Origin: Pseudothioclava arenosa | GTDB lineage: Bacteria; Pseudomonadota; Alphaproteobacteria; Rhodobacterales; Rhodobacteraceae | NCBI RefSeq assembly: GCF_002358085.1 | Contig: NZ_NTJD01000001.1 | Span: forward strand, 62,001 to 126,000 | DNA: 64,000 bases | Direction: 5' to 3' | Shown here: positions 18,961-28,171 of the stretch, piece by piece | Numbering within the stretch: position 1 is the first letter of the stretch | How the letters are laid out: every line of letters begins with the position of its first letter | Notes under the pieces: model-generated | The model's database searches: none | Told to the model about the DNA's origin: nothing | The model's input: the letters and a program-made list of their open reading frames with translations, nothing else | Position numbers and translations under genes: made by a program

Positions 18961-19770
18961 ATGGGCAACGCGGCGAAGGGCGCGCAGATCTCTCCGCTCG
19001 ACTGGAACCCGGACGCCTATGGTCAGTTCCGCGACCTGCGCCTGCGGCCGGCGCTGGATCTCTTGGCGCAGGTGCCGGATCTGCCTGAAAAGGGCCGGGT
19101 CATCGACCTTGGCTGTGGCGCGGGCGCCATGGCCGAAGCGCTCAGCTATCGGTTCCGGCAGCGCCGCATCGTCGGTGTCGACAATTCCGAGAGTATGCTT
19201 AAGAAAGCCGCGGCGACCGGCGCCTATCATCGCTGCGATCTGGCCGATATCGCCAGTTGGGAGCCGAGCAAGCCGCCCGCGCTGATCTTTTCGAATGCCG
19301 CGCTGCACTGGCTGGGCGATCACGCGACGCTTTTGCCGCGGCTGGCCGGAATGCTGCGCCCGGGCGGGGTTCTGGCGGTTCAGATGCCGCGCCAGTTCGG
19401 GGCGCCGTCGCATCGCTTCCTGCGCGAATTCGCCACCGAGATGTTCCCCGATCGCTTCGACTTTACCGGCTGGAAACCGCCCGTGGCCGAGCTGGCCGAT
19501 TACGCGCGTATTCTTTCGCCGCTGGGCCATGCGGATCTGTGGCAAACCGATTACCTGCAACGCCTGCTGCCGGGCGATGACGGGCATCCGGTGCGGCGCT
19601 TCACCGAGTCGACGGCAATGTGCCCCTTCCTCGAAAAGCTGTCTGAGCCCGAGCGTGCCGCCTTCACCGCCCGCTACGAGGCCGCGTTGGAGGCCGCCTA
19701 TCCGGCCGAGCGCGATGGCACTGTGCTCTTCCCCTTCCGCCGCATTTTCTGCGTCTTGCAGGTCCGCTGA
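18961..19770 (+). CDS. SAM-dependent methyltransferase, trans-aconitate methyltransferase-like
   Basis: A 269-residue class I methyltransferase. Motif I VIDLGCGAGAMAEAL binds S-adenosylmethionine; the N-terminal SPLDWNPDAYGQF and the later FSNAALHWLGDH match the Tam family, which methylates trans-aconitate. It begins three bases after the ftsH stop, so it is probably read through from ftsH. Substrate assignment is by resemblance only. Confidence 0.78.
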   Translation: MGNAAKGAQISPLDWNPDAYGQFRDLRLRPALDLLAQVPDLPEKGRVIDLGCGAGAMAEALSYRFRQRRIVGVDNSESMLKKAAATGAYHRCDLADIASWEPSKPPALIFSNAALHWLGDHATLLPRLAGMLRPGGVLAVQMPRQFGAPSHRFLREFATEMFPDRFDFTGWKPPVAELADYARILSPLGHADLWQTDYLQRLLPGDDGHPVRRFTESTAMCPFLEKLSEPERAAFTARYEAALEAAYPAERDGTVLFPFRRIFCVLQVR

Positions 19771-19990
19771 CCGGGGCGCATTGGCCCTATCCGAGACCTG
19801 ACTTCGCCTGCCCTGCGCGCATGGGCGGGACGGCCATTCATGGCCCGTGCGACCTGATTTCGGTCAAGCCTCGCCCCCGGAGTTTTGGGTATGCCTGAGG
19901 GAAGGGCGGCGATTTGCGCCATCCGAGTGTCGTTTCCGGCAGTAACACCCCGCGTGCCACCCGCTAGGCTGCCTTCGAGGAGGAACCCTG

Positions 19991-21658
19991 ATGCCCTATG
20001 ATATCGAAATCGCCCGCGCGGCGGAGAAGATGCCGATTTCCGAGGTCGGTGAGAAGTTGGGAATTCCCGAGGCCGCGCTGATCCCTTACGGCCGCGACAA
20101 GGCGAAGCTGGACGCGCGCTTTATCCGTGGCCTCGCCGGGCGCGAGGACGGCAAGCTGATCCTGGTGACAGCGATCAACCCGACGCCTGCGGGCGAGGGC
20201 AAGACCACCACCACCGTGGGCCTCGGCGACGCGCTGCAGCGCATCGGCAAGAAAACCGCGATCTGCATCCGCGAGGCGAGCCTCGGGCCGAACTTCGGGA
20301 TGAAGGGCGGTGCGGCGGGCGGCGGGCGCGCGCAGGTCATTCCGATGGAGGACATGAACCTGCATTTCACCGGCGATTTTCACGCGGTGACGGCGGCGCA
20401 TAACCTGCTGGCGGCGATGATCGACAACCACATGTACTGGGGCAACGCGCTTGAAATCGACGAGCGCCGCGTGACATGGCGCCGCGTGATGGACATGAAC
20501 GACCGCGCGCTGCGCGAGATCATCGTGGGGCTGGGCGGGGTCTCGAATGGCTTCCCGCGCCAGACCGGGTTCGACATCACCGTGGCCTCCGAGGTCATGG
20601 CCTGCCTGTGCCTGGCCAGTGACCTCGAAGACCTGCAGGCGCGCTTGGGGCGTATCGTTGTCGCCTATCGCCGCGACCGCAGCCCGATCACCTGCGCCGA
20701 TATCGGGGCGGACGGGGCGATGGTGGTGCTTTTGAAAGAGGCGATGCAGCCGAACCTCGTGCAGACGCTCGAACATACGCCGGCCTTCGTGCATGGCGGG
20801 CCCTTCGCCAATATCGCGCATGGCTGCAACTCGGTCATAGCCACGCAAAGCGCGCTGAAACTGGCCGATTATGTGGTGACCGAGGCGGGCTTTGGCGCCG
20901 ATCTGGGCGCCGAGAAATTCTTTGATATCAAGTGCCGCAAGGCCGGGCTGAAGCCCGCGGCGGCGGTGATCGTGGCGACGATCCGCGCGATGAAGATGAA
21001 CGGCGGGCTGGCCAAGGATCAGCTGGGCTCCGAGAATGTCGCGGCGGTCGAAAAGGGCTGTCCGAACCTCGGCCGCCATATCGCGAATACCAAGGCCTTT
21101 GGCGTCCCGGTCGTGGTGGCGCTGAACCATTTCACCTCTGACACCGAGGCCGAGATCGCTGCGGTGAAGGCCTATGTCGCGAAACAGGGCTGCGAGGCGG
21201 TGGTCTGCCGCCACTGGGCGGATGGCGGCGCCGGGGCGGTGGAGCTGGCCGAGAAGGTCGTGCATCTGGCCGACACCGGCGCGATGTTCGCGCCGCTTTA
21301 CCCCGACGACATGGGGCTTTTCGACAAGATCGACACGATCGCGCGGCGGATCTATCACGCGGGCGATGTGATCGCCGACAAGAAGATCCGTGACCAGCTG
21401 CGCGAATGGGAGGCTGCCGGTTATCGCGACCTGCCGATCTGCATGGCGAAGACGCCGTTCTCCTTCTCGACCGATCCGCTGTTGCGAGGCGCGCCGTCGG
21501 GGCACACCTTGCCGATCCGCGAGGTGCGGCTGTCGGCGGGCGCGGGGTTCATCGTCGTGATCTGCGGCGAGATCATGACCATGCCCGGCCTGCCGCGAAA
21601 TCCGGCGGCCGCGTCGATCCGGCTCAATGCGGATGGCGAAATCGAAGGTCTGTTCTGA
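19991..21658 (+). CDS. fhs: Formate--tetrahydrofolate ligase
   Basis: A 555-residue enzyme making 10-formyl-tetrahydrofolate from formate, ATP and THF. The P-loop [16 protein letters not shown] near residue 60 and [20 protein letters not shown] are family hallmarks, and length is standard. It begins a short operon with a chorismate mutase and folD. The 220 bases before it show no structure I can name; a GAGGAGG ribosome site is present. Confidence 0.97.
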   Translation: MPYDIEIARAAEKMPISEVGEKLGIPEAALIPYGRDKAKLDARFIRGLAGREDGKLILVTAINPTPAGEGKTTTTVGLGDALQRIGKKTAICIREASLGPNFGMKGGAAGGGRAQVIPMEDMNLHFTGDFHAVTAAHNLLAAMIDNHMYWGNALEIDERRVTWRRVMDMNDRALREIIVGLGGVSNGFPRQTGFDITVASEVMACLCLASDLEDLQARLGRIVVAYRRDRSPITCADIGADGAMVVLLKEAMQPNLVQTLEHTPAFVHGGPFANIAHGCNSVIATQSALKLADYVVTEAGFGADLGAEKFFDIKCRKAGLKPAAAVIVATIRAMKMNGGLAKDQLGSENVAAVEKGCPNLGRHIANTKAFGVPVVVALNHFTSDTEAEIAAVKAYVAKQGCEAVVCRHWADGGAGAVELAEKVVHLADTGAMFAPLYPDDMGLFDKIDTIARRIYHAGDVIADKKIRDQLREWEAAGYRDLPICMAKTPFSFSTDPLLRGAPSGHTLPIREVRLSAGAGFIVVICGEIMTMPGLPRNPAAASIRLNADGEIEGLF

Positions 21659-21724
21659 GCCAGCATGCCTTGTCGTGCCCCGTGGAAACTGCGATATGAC
21701 CCGGGAGCAACGAGAGGGTTGGCG

Positions 21725-22030
21725 ATGAAACAGCCGGACGAGATTGGCTCGATGGCCGAGCTGCGCGCCGAGATCGATGCGCTGGATGCGCGGCTGGTCG
21801 AACTTCTGGCCGCCCGCACTCGCCTGATCGACCGCGCCGCCGAGCTCAAGCCTTCGGAAAACATGCCCGCGCGCATTCCCGCGCGGGTCGAGGATGTGGT
21901 GGCCAAGGTGCGCGCTCGCGCCGAAGCCGCCGGGATGGATGCCGATCTGGCCGAGCGTCTCTGGCGCGAGATGATCGAGCATTTCATCGCGCAGGAAGAA
22001 CGTGTTCTGGGAAAAGGGGATCGGGCATGA
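21725..22030 (+). CDS. Chorismate mutase, short AroQ type
   Basis: A 101-residue all-helical protein of the AroQ family (chorismate to prephenate). The segment [20 protein letters not shown] is the family N-terminal helix, followed by [14 protein letters not shown] and a C-terminal helix with [13 protein letters not shown]. The ATG at 21725 is preferred over 21665 as it matches the domain edge. The stop overlaps the folD start (ATGA). Its place between two folate genes is unusual. A pericyclase of similar fold, such as an isochorismate pyruvate lyase, is an alternative. Confidence 0.82.
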   Translation: MKQPDEIGSMAELRAEIDALDARLVELLAARTRLIDRAAELKPSENMPARIPARVEDVVAKVRARAEAAGMDADLAERLWREMIEHFIAQEERVLGKGDRA

Positions 22031-22917
22031 GCGCCAGGATCATCGACGGGAAGGCCTTTGCCGCGCAGGTGCGCGAAAAGGTGGCGGCGCATGTCGCGCG
22101 GCTGAAAGAGGTGCAGGGCATCACGCCGGGTCTCGCCGTGGTGCTTGTGGGCGACGACCCGGCCTCCGAGGTCTATGTGCGCAACAAGGGCAAGCAGACG
22201 CTCGAAGTCGGGATGAACTCATACGAGCACAAGCTGCCCGCCGAGACCTCCGAGGCCGAGCTGCTCGCGCTGATCGAGCGGCTGAATGCCGATCCGGAGG
22301 TGCACGGGATTCTGGTGCAGCTGCCGCTGCCGGGGCATCTGAACAGCGATCTGGTGATCAATTCGATCGACCCGGCCAAGGATGTCGACGGGTTTCATAT
22401 CTCCAACGTGGGCCTGCTGGGCACCGGGCAAAAGGCGATGGTGCCCTGCACGCCGCTGGGCTGTCTGATGATGCTGCGCGACCAGCTGGGCAGCCTTTCC
22501 GGGCTGAACGCGGTTGTCGTCGGGCGCTCGAACATCGTGGGCAAACCGATGGCGCAACTTTTGCTGGGCGACAGCTGCACGGTGACGATCGCGCATAGCC
22601 GCACCAAGGATCTGGCCGCGGTGTGCCGCCGCGCCGATATCCTCGTGGCCGCCGTGGGCCGCGCCGAGATGATCCCGGGCGATTGGATCAAGCCCGGCGC
22701 GACCGTGATCGACGTCGGCATCAACCGCATCGAGCGGGGCGGCAAGAAGAAGCTCGTGGGCGACGTGCATTTCGAAAGCGCCGCCGCCGTGGCCGGTGCG
22801 ATCACGCCGGTGCCGGGCGGCGTCGGGCCGATGACCATCGCCTGCCTTCTGGCCAATACCGTCACCGCCTGCTGCCGCGCCAACGGGCTGCGCGAGCCCG
22901 AAGGCCTGACCGCCTGA
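22027..22917 (+). CDS. folD: Bifunctional methylene-THF dehydrogenase/cyclohydrolase
   Basis: A 296-residue enzyme interconverting 5,10-methylene-, methenyl- and 10-formyl-THF with NADP. The catalytic YVRNK motif, QLPLPGHL and the Rossmann segment [12 protein letters not shown] are present, as is the C-terminal [11 protein letters not shown]. With fhs it completes the formate-to-methylene-THF branch. Start overlaps the chorismate mutase stop by four bases; a strong terminator follows. Confidence 0.97.
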   Translation: MSARIIDGKAFAAQVREKVAAHVARLKEVQGITPGLAVVLVGDDPASEVYVRNKGKQTLEVGMNSYEHKLPAETSEAELLALIERLNADPEVHGILVQLPLPGHLNSDLVINSIDPAKDVDGFHISNVGLLGTGQKAMVPCTPLGCLMMLRDQLGSLSGLNAVVVGRSNIVGKPMAQLLLGDSCTVTIAHSRTKDLAAVCRRADILVAAVGRAEMIPGDWIKPGATVIDVGINRIERGGKKKLVGDVHFESAAAVAGAITPVPGGVGPMTIACLLANTVTACCRANGLREPEGLTA

Positions 22918-22943
22918 TCGCGGCACTGGTTTGAAAAGCAGAG

Positions 22944-22969
22944 CGCCGGGGTCTTGCCCCGGCGTTTTT
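22944..22969 (+). terminator. Intrinsic terminator after folD
   Basis: Perfect stem CGCCGGGG (22944-22951) / CCCCGGCG (22957-22964), loop of five bases, then TTTTT. The T-run touches the stop codon of the convergent ATPase gene. Confidence 0.92.
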
Positions 22970-24279
22970 CAATGTTCGATATGCTCGTTGCTGACGAACA
23001 TGTTCGCCCATGCGCGGTCGATCAACTCGGGCGTCATCTGGTGCGGAATGCCCTCGAAGTCGCAGATCGACATCATCTGATCGACCAGGAACACCGGCTG
23101 ATAGTTCGCATAGACATTGTCGATCGTCGGATATTTCTCGCGCAGGAGGTAGATCAGCGCCGCCTCGTTCAGCGGCATCCCCTTCTTCTTGGCGACCATC
23201 TGGAAGATTTTGAGGAAGCCTTTCTGGTCGGGCCCGTCGATCTTGATCTTGAAGAAAATCCGGCGAAGTGCCGCTTTGTCGAAGATCTCATTCGGGTGGA
23301 AGTTGGTCGAAAAGATCACCAGCGTGTCGAAGGGCACCTCGAACTTTTCCCCCGATTGCAGCGAGAGGATGTCGCGGTTTTCTTCGAGCGGCACGATCCA
23401 GCGGTTCACCAGCTTCTGCGGCGGCTCGGCCTGACGGCCAAGGTCGTCCACGATGAACACCCCGCCCGAGCTTTTCAGCTGCAAGGGCGCGGTATAGGTG
23501 CGCGCAGTCGCGTTGTATTTCAGGTCGAGCATGTCGAGCGACAATTCACCCCCGGTAATCACCGTCGGGCGCTGGCAATAGACATAGCGCCGGTCGAACC
23601 GCGCGCCGGTCTTGCGCAGCGAATTCGGGTCGTCCTCGGGCAGGGGGGCGGTGGTGTGCACGATCGGGTCGAAGACGGTAATCACCTGCCCCGCATATTC
23701 GACCGCGCGCGGGATATAGAGGTTGTCGCCGATCGCGTCGCGAATGCCGTTCGAGATCGACGATTTCCCGTTGCCGGGCGGGCCATACATCAGGATCGAG
23801 CGCCCCGAGGACACTGCCGGGCCAAGCTGCCCGATCAGGTCGGGCGGCAGGATCAGGTGCCCCATCGCGCCCAAGAGCTGGTCGCGCGTGAGCTGGATAT
23901 TGCGGATCGACTGGCGCTTGACCTGCTCGCGATAGGCCGTGAGCGGCACCGGCATCGCGCCGTAATATTCCGACTGCGCCAGCGCATCGAGCGCGCGCGC
24001 CTTGCCCGCATCCGACAGTTGATAGCCCATCTCGCTGGCCGAGGTCGCGTGCATCGTCCCGGTTGCCTCGATCAGGCGCTGCGTGCGCGCGTCGTCGATC
24101 AGCTCCTGCACCAGTGTCACCGGCAGAGCGATCAGCTTCGAGAGCGCGCTGACCTGCTCGGTATTGGTGCGAAACATCGTCTTCAGCAGGATGTCGCGCA
24201 TGGTCACGCGGCTCACGCCCACCTCATCGAGGGTCCGGGGCTCCGGGGGGGCGATCACCTTGGGCACCATCATGTTCAT
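22969..24279 (-). CDS. AAA+ ATPase of unknown function
   Basis: A 436-residue soluble ATPase. Residues 1-130 are helical with a winged-helix-like part (LSKLIALPVTLVQELIDDAR). The ATPase core has Walker A GPPGNGKSS (166-174), Walker B VFIVDD (274-279), a sensor-1-like FSTN (about 323-326) and an arginine finger candidate LRRIFF. The start at 24279 (MNMMVPKV, AGGA upstream) is chosen over more distal in-frame starts, which give atypical sequence. It faces the polytopic membrane protein across a 145-base divergent region and lies near the tad locus, but I see no direct evidence for a pilus role. Confidence 0.85.
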   Translation of the reverse strand: MNMMVPKVIAPPEPRTLDEVGVSRVTMRDILLKTMFRTNTEQVSALSKLIALPVTLVQELIDDARTQRLIEATGTMHATSASEMGYQLSDAGKARALDALAQSEYYGAMPVPLTAYREQVKRQSIRNIQLTRDQLLGAMGHLILPPDLIGQLGPAVSSGRSILMYGPPGNGKSSISNGIRDAIGDNLYIPRAVEYAGQVITVFDPIVHTTAPLPEDDPNSLRKTGARFDRRYVYCQRPTVITGGELSLDMLDLKYNATARTYTAPLQLKSSGGVFIVDDLGRQAEPPQKLVNRWIVPLEENRDILSLQSGEKFEVPFDTLVIFSTNFHPNEIFDKAALRRIFFKIKIDGPDQKGFLKIFQMVAKKKGMPLNEAALIYLLREKYPTIDNVYANYQPVFLVDQMMSICDFEGIPHQMTPELIDRAWANMFVSNEHIEH

Positions 24280-24323
24280 GGTCGGTCCTATCTGCTCTGG
24301 CGCGCTTCGCGGCTTTTCCTTCG

Positions 24324-24334
24324 ACGTGTCACGT
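24324..24334. promoter_or_regulatory. Palindrome ACGTG-T-CACGT in a divergent promoter region
   Basis: A perfect 5-1-5 inverted repeat in the 145-base gap between the divergent ATPase and polytopic membrane protein genes. Its location is right for an operator controlling both. No regulator is encoded next to it, so this is a candidate only. Confidence 0.3.
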
Positions 24335-24424
24335 GCAGGCCGCATTTGCCCACTATCCGGATTCACACGATCAAGATGCGCCGCTAATGTGGCCAAAAAT
24401 TGGAAACAATACGGGAAGACTGGG

Positions 24425-26104
24425 ATGTCGGGCATGAAGCGGCCGGGGGCCGATCCGCTGCGGTTGTTTGCCGGGATGGCGCTGTGGCTTGCGGTGCTGG
24501 CGGGGCTGTCGCTTTGGGGTGGCGTGTTCATCGCCGGCAAGCATGAAGGCGACACGCTGCATCTGGCCGACATGGTGCTGCGGATGGCCGAGGCCGGGCA
24601 GATCCCGCATTTCGATTTCATGACGCCGCTCGGCATTCTGGCGATCTGGCCGATCGCGGCGCTGGTCAAGGCGGGGCAGGGGCTGGGCATGGCCTTTTTG
24701 CTGGCGCAGCTTGGCTTTGCGCTGGTGCTCTTCGTGCCGATCCTGCGCGTGGCGCTGAGCCGCTTTCCTGCCCGTCTCGGCTGGCTTTACGCGGCTTATG
24801 TGCTGGTTCTGTGCGTTGCGCTCGTCCATGGCGAGGGCGATCCGGCGATCTCGGCCTCGATGCATTACAACCGATGGGCCTGGGCGCTGGCCTATGTCGC
24901 GGTGCCGCTGGCAATGCTGGAGCCGGCCAAGCGCCGGATGGCGGTGTTCGACGGCGTGATCCTCGGGCTGGCGCTTGCGGCGATGGCGCTGATCAAGGCG
25001 ACCTACTTCGCCGCCTTCCTGCCCGCCGTGCTGATCGCGCTTCTGGCGCGGCGCGACTGGGTGATGCTGGGCGTGGCGCTAGCGTCGGGGCTTGCCGTGG
25101 TGGCCGCTGGCACGCTCCTGCTTGGCGTCGAATTCTGGTTCGCCTATCTGCGCGACCTGCTGATTGTTGCCAGTTCCAAGACGCGCGCGGCGCCGGGGCT
25201 CGCGATGGGTGACCTGCTTGTCGGCCCGACGCACATCCTCGCAACCTTCACCCTGATGGCGGCTGTGATCTTTCTGCGCCAATCGGGCCGGATGACCGAA
25301 GGGCTGGTGCTGCTTCTGCTGGTGCCCGCCTTCGTCTACGTGACCTACCAGAACTTCGGGAACGACCCGCAATGGCTGATGCTGCTGGCGCTGCTCGCGC
25401 TGTCGCTGCGCCCGGCGGGGCTGGCGACCAACGGCTTTGGCTGGCGGTTGCGCACGGCGCTGACGATCGCGGGCGTGATCGCGCTGTCGCTGGGCTCGGC
25501 CTCGGCGATCAACATGGCGCTCAGCCCGCTGCGGCTGTTCCTCGCCGACCCGACCGAGTTCACGCCCTTCCTGTCGCAACGCCCTGCGCATGACGACCTT
25601 CTGGTTTCGCCCGCGCGGGTCTATCGCGTGTCGATGTCGCGCCCCGGCGCGGATGAGATCCCGCTCTATTCCGCCTGGGCCGAGCGTGCGGCCCCCAAGC
25701 CGGACCCGGAGGCCAGCACCGCCCCGCACGATCCGACCGAGGCCTTCCCCTTCAATGGCGAGCCTTTGCCGGTCTGCGAACTGGGCACCGGCTACAACGC
25801 CTGGTTCGAAAGCACCGCCGAGGCGCTTGAGGCTGCGGGCCACGGCGGCGCGCGCATCCTTATTGCCGATCTCTTCTCCTCACTCTGGCTCTACGGCGAT
25901 TTCCCCGCGCTGCGTGGCGGCGCGCCCTGGTATTACGCGGGCACGCCCGGGATCGAGACGGCTGAATTTGTGCTGGTTCCGCTCTGCCCGACCAACCTCA
26001 CCCACCGCAACGAGATTCTCTCGGCGCTGGACGTGGCCGGATGGCAGCTGGACGAGGTGATGCGAACCGAAACCTTCATCCTGACCCGCCCGCACAAGGG
26101 CTAA
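24425..26104 (+). CDS. Polytopic membrane protein, candidate GT-C glycosyltransferase
   Basis: A 559-residue protein with about ten or eleven membrane helices over residues 12-400 and a soluble C-terminal domain. The first extracytoplasmic loop reads H-E-G-D (40-43), then an alpha-helical stretch, G-Q-I-P (58-61), D-F (64-65) and P68. This resembles the acidic-residue and P-x2-DF loop of GT-C glycosyltransferases such as the GT39/GT87 groups, which use polyprenyl-phosphate sugars. It converges on the tad locus and may use the lipid-linked sugar predicted at 39-44 kb. The function is inference; an unrelated membrane protein remains possible. The start at 24434 is an alternative. Confidence 0.55.
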   Translation: MSGMKRPGADPLRLFAGMALWLAVLAGLSLWGGVFIAGKHEGDTLHLADMVLRMAEAGQIPHFDFMTPLGILAIWPIAALVKAGQGLGMAFLLAQLGFALVLFVPILRVALSRFPARLGWLYAAYVLVLCVALVHGEGDPAISASMHYNRWAWALAYVAVPLAMLEPAKRRMAVFDGVILGLALAAMALIKATYFAAFLPAVLIALLARRDWVMLGVALASGLAVVAAGTLLLGVEFWFAYLRDLLIVASSKTRAAPGLAMGDLLVGPTHILATFTLMAAVIFLRQSGRMTEGLVLLLLVPAFVYVTYQNFGNDPQWLMLLALLALSLRPAGLATNGFGWRLRTALTIAGVIALSLGSASAINMALSPLRLFLADPTEFTPFLSQRPAHDDLLVSPARVYRVSMSRPGADEIPLYSAWAERAAPKPDPEASTAPHDPTEAFPFNGEPLPVCELGTGYNAWFESTAEALEAAGHGGARILIADLFSSLWLYGDFPALRGGAPWYYAGTPGIETAEFVLVPLCPTNLTHRNEILSALDVAGWQLDEVMRTETFILTRPHKG

Positions 26105-26107
26105 GCC

Positions 26108-26170
26108 CTTTCATCGAGACGCAAATACTCCGGGGGTGAATGCCGCAAGGCAGAGGGGGCAGCGCCCCCT
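26108..26170 (-). repeat. Dispersed palindromic intergenic repeat, family 1, copy C
   Basis: Minus-strand copy containing CTTTCATCGAGACGCAAATA then CTCCGGGGGT on the plus strand, a short GCCGCAAGGC element and the G-run/C-run hairpin GAGGGGGCAGCGCCCCCTC. It fills the 73-base gap between convergent genes and may terminate both. Confidence 0.7.
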
Positions 26171-26177
26171 CGCGCGC

Positions 26178-26681
26178 CTATCCGGGCAGGGCCACGATCA
26201 GCAGATAGGTCCAGAGCGTGCCCACCAGCGCCAGCCCGAGCGGGAAATCCTTGCGCGTCCAGCTGACCCAATCGGGCGCCAGCGCCACCACCGCCGGGAT
26301 CCGCCGCGCGATCCGATGCGCGGCGAAAGCGCCGAGCAGGAAGGCGCACAGAAGCACGATCGCCAGTTGCACATGAGCGCCGGTCGAGGAAAAGAACGGC
26401 GCGGCGGCGGCCATGAATTTCGCGTCGCCCGCGCCGAAATGCGCGATCTGGTTCAGCACGAAACCGATTGCCAGCAGCACCAGCGCATGGCTCCAGCGCC
26501 AGGCATAGACCTCAAGCGGCAACAGGAACGGCCCGGCAACTGCAAAGATTACCAGTGTCGCCAGCACCGCCCGATTGCGGATCTTCATGAATTTCAGGTC
26601 GGTATAGGCGACCCAGGCGCAGATCGGGCTGAGCAGCAGCAGAAAGGCCAGCGCCGATTGCGGAGGGGTCAGCCCAAGCAC
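26178..26681 (-). CDS. cpaA: Prepilin peptidase CpaA/TadV
   Basis: A 167-residue inner-membrane aspartic protease (peptidase A24) that cleaves Flp prepilins. The two catalytic aspartates lie in AYTDLKFMKIRNR and in the GxGD-type motif FGAGDAKFM. About four to five helices are visible. This short form lacks the methylase domain of PilD, as usual for Tad systems. It is the last gene of the tad operon as transcribed, three bases after the upstream TPR lipoprotein gene. Confidence 0.92.
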   Translation of the reverse strand: MLGLTPPQSALAFLLLLSPICAWVAYTDLKFMKIRNRAVLATLVIFAVAGPFLLPLEVYAWRWSHALVLLAIGFVLNQIAHFGAGDAKFMAAAAPFFSSTGAHVQLAIVLLCAFLLGAFAAHRIARRIPAVVALAPDWVSWTRKDFPLGLALVGTLWTYLLIVALPG

Positions 26682-26684
26682 GGA

Positions 26685-27548
26685 TCAGCTCTTCGAGACG
26701 TTAGCATCCAGCGCCGCAAGCGCCCGCGCCGCCTCTTCGAAATGCTGCGGGTGGGTCTCGACCGCGTCCTGCAAAAGCCCCTTGCCGATCGCCACATCGC
26801 CCTGCTTGATCGCCGACAGCGCCGCCGTGTAAAGCAGCTGCGCCCGCTCGGTCTGGCTCATGTCAATGACGGGCAGGTCGTATTTGCGCTGGCTCGCGCG
26901 GGCCAGGACAAGGTTGTTTTTGGTGGTGAAGCGCGCCTTGTCGAAGGTCAGCGATTCCAAGAACAGCTTTTCGGCGCCCTTGGCATCGCCGCGCGTCAGC
27001 TTGGAATAGCCCCAGTTGTTGTAGACGGGGCCGGGCTTGGTGGTCAGGCCCGCCGCGATTTCATAGAAGCTGTCGGCCTTCTTCCACTGCTTCTTGGAAT
27101 CCGCGACCATCGCCTCGAGCTTGTAGCGCTCAAAGGTTTCATGCGTCGGCGGGATCGCGTTCAGCGTTGCCTGCGCTGCGTCCCACTCATTCGCGCGGAT
27201 CTGCGCATCAGCCAGCCCGACCTGATCGTCAAGCGTGGCGCCCTCCATCTTGGTGACGGCGGTCCAGACCTGCACCGCATCGGCCGGGCGGCCTGCGCGC
27301 ACCAGCGATTTCGCCAGCCCGCGCCGCAGGTCGATGCGGTCAGGGTTTTCGTCGGACGAGCGCTTGAAATAGCGCACGGCCTCGGCGGGGCTCCCCACCG
27401 TCAGCATGATGTCCGAGAGGTTGCTTTCGTCGACGGCGTTCACGCTTTTCATCGCGCGCGCGACATCTGCATCGTTGCTGTTGCCCATGCAGCCCGCAAG
27501 GACAAAGGTGCCGCCCGCGAGGGCCGCGACAAGGATCGGGTGGCGCAT
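26685..27548 (-). CDS. TPR lipoprotein, TadD-like
   Basis: A 287-residue lipoprotein: signal peptide with lipobox LAGC near residue 20 (I chose MRHPILVAA at 27548, with AAGGA upstream), then tetratricopeptide repeats (SPAEAVRYFKRSSDENPDRI, VYNNWGYSKLTRGDAKGAEK). TadD-family proteins act as pilotins or scaffolds for the Tad secretin. It follows a second, shorter TPR lipoprotein, so TadD work may be split between two proteins. Confidence 0.85.
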   Translation of the reverse strand: MRHPILVAALAGGTFVLAGCMGNSNDADVARAMKSVNAVDESNLSDIMLTVGSPAEAVRYFKRSSDENPDRIDLRRGLAKSLVRAGRPADAVQVWTAVTKMEGATLDDQVGLADAQIRANEWDAAQATLNAIPPTHETFERYKLEAMVADSKKQWKKADSFYEIAAGLTTKPGPVYNNWGYSKLTRGDAKGAEKLFLESLTFDKARFTTKNNLVLARASQRKYDLPVIDMSQTERAQLLYTAALSAIKQGDVAIGKGLLQDAVETHPQHFEEAARALAALDANVSKS

Positions 27549-27571
27549 TTTCGCGTCCTTTTGCTCGTGCC

Positions 27572-28138
27572 TCACTGCCGGGTCAGAAGGAGGTATTCGC
27601 CTGCGCCCCGCCTGACCAGCGAGAAAGTCTTGTTCTCGGGTTCAACATAACCCGGATCTTTGCGTTTTGCGAGCGCGATGCGCAGGTTTTGCCGGATCGA
27701 GTCCGATTGGCCACTATCGAGCGCATAGGCGGTTTCAAAGACGCGGGCAGCCTCCGCGACCTCGCCTTTCTCCATCAGCACGACGCCGAGGTTGTTCCAG
27801 GCCGGCACAAAGCGGTTGTCGGCGTCGATCGCGCGGCGCAGCACCTGTTCGGCCTGACCGAGCCGTCCGAGTTTCAGATTGGCTGATCCGATCGCCGAAA
27901 GCACATCGACCGTCGCGCCCTGGCTTGCGGCAGCGCGGTAATAGGCCTTGAGCGCGAGTTCATACTCGCCCGCGGCCATCAGCCGGTGGCCCACCGTCAA
28001 ACCGTCGATCGCCTCGCCCTCGGCCATGCCGGGCGCGTAGGGGCTTCCGGCAGGTGAGGAAAAGCCGCCTTGCGAACAGGCGGCCATCAGGCTCAGGGCG
28101 AGGGCGGCAAGGAGGCCGCGCAGGGAAGTTTGCATCAT
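27572..28138 (-). CDS. Short TPR lipoprotein, TadD-like
   Basis: A 188-residue lipoprotein with lipobox MAAC near residue 20 and about three TPRs, including VPAWNNLGVVLMEKGEVAEA. It starts at 28138 (a second ATG at 28135 is equally possible) just before the larger TPR lipoprotein. It resembles TadD in size class and location; the exact division of labour is unknown. Confidence 0.85.
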   Translation of the reverse strand: MMQTSLRGLLAALALSLMAACSQGGFSSPAGSPYAPGMAEGEAIDGLTVGHRLMAAGEYELALKAYYRAAASQGATVDVLSAIGSANLKLGRLGQAEQVLRRAIDADNRFVPAWNNLGVVLMEKGEVAEAARVFETAYALDSGQSDSIRQNLRIALAKRKDPGYVEPENKTFSLVRRGAGEYLLLTRQ

Positions 28139-28171
28139 GTCCTGCCCGCTTTGCTGGCGCGGGCAGGTGCC

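Noticed and set aside
16957-19587. 876-codon minus-strand frame opposite ftsH and the methyltransferase
   Set aside because: Shadow of ftsH; no ribosome site and no recognisable domain.
19771-19990. Folate-responsive riboswitch upstream of fhs
   Set aside because: No tetrahydrofolate riboswitch-like core could be recognised; only weak unrelated hairpins are seen.
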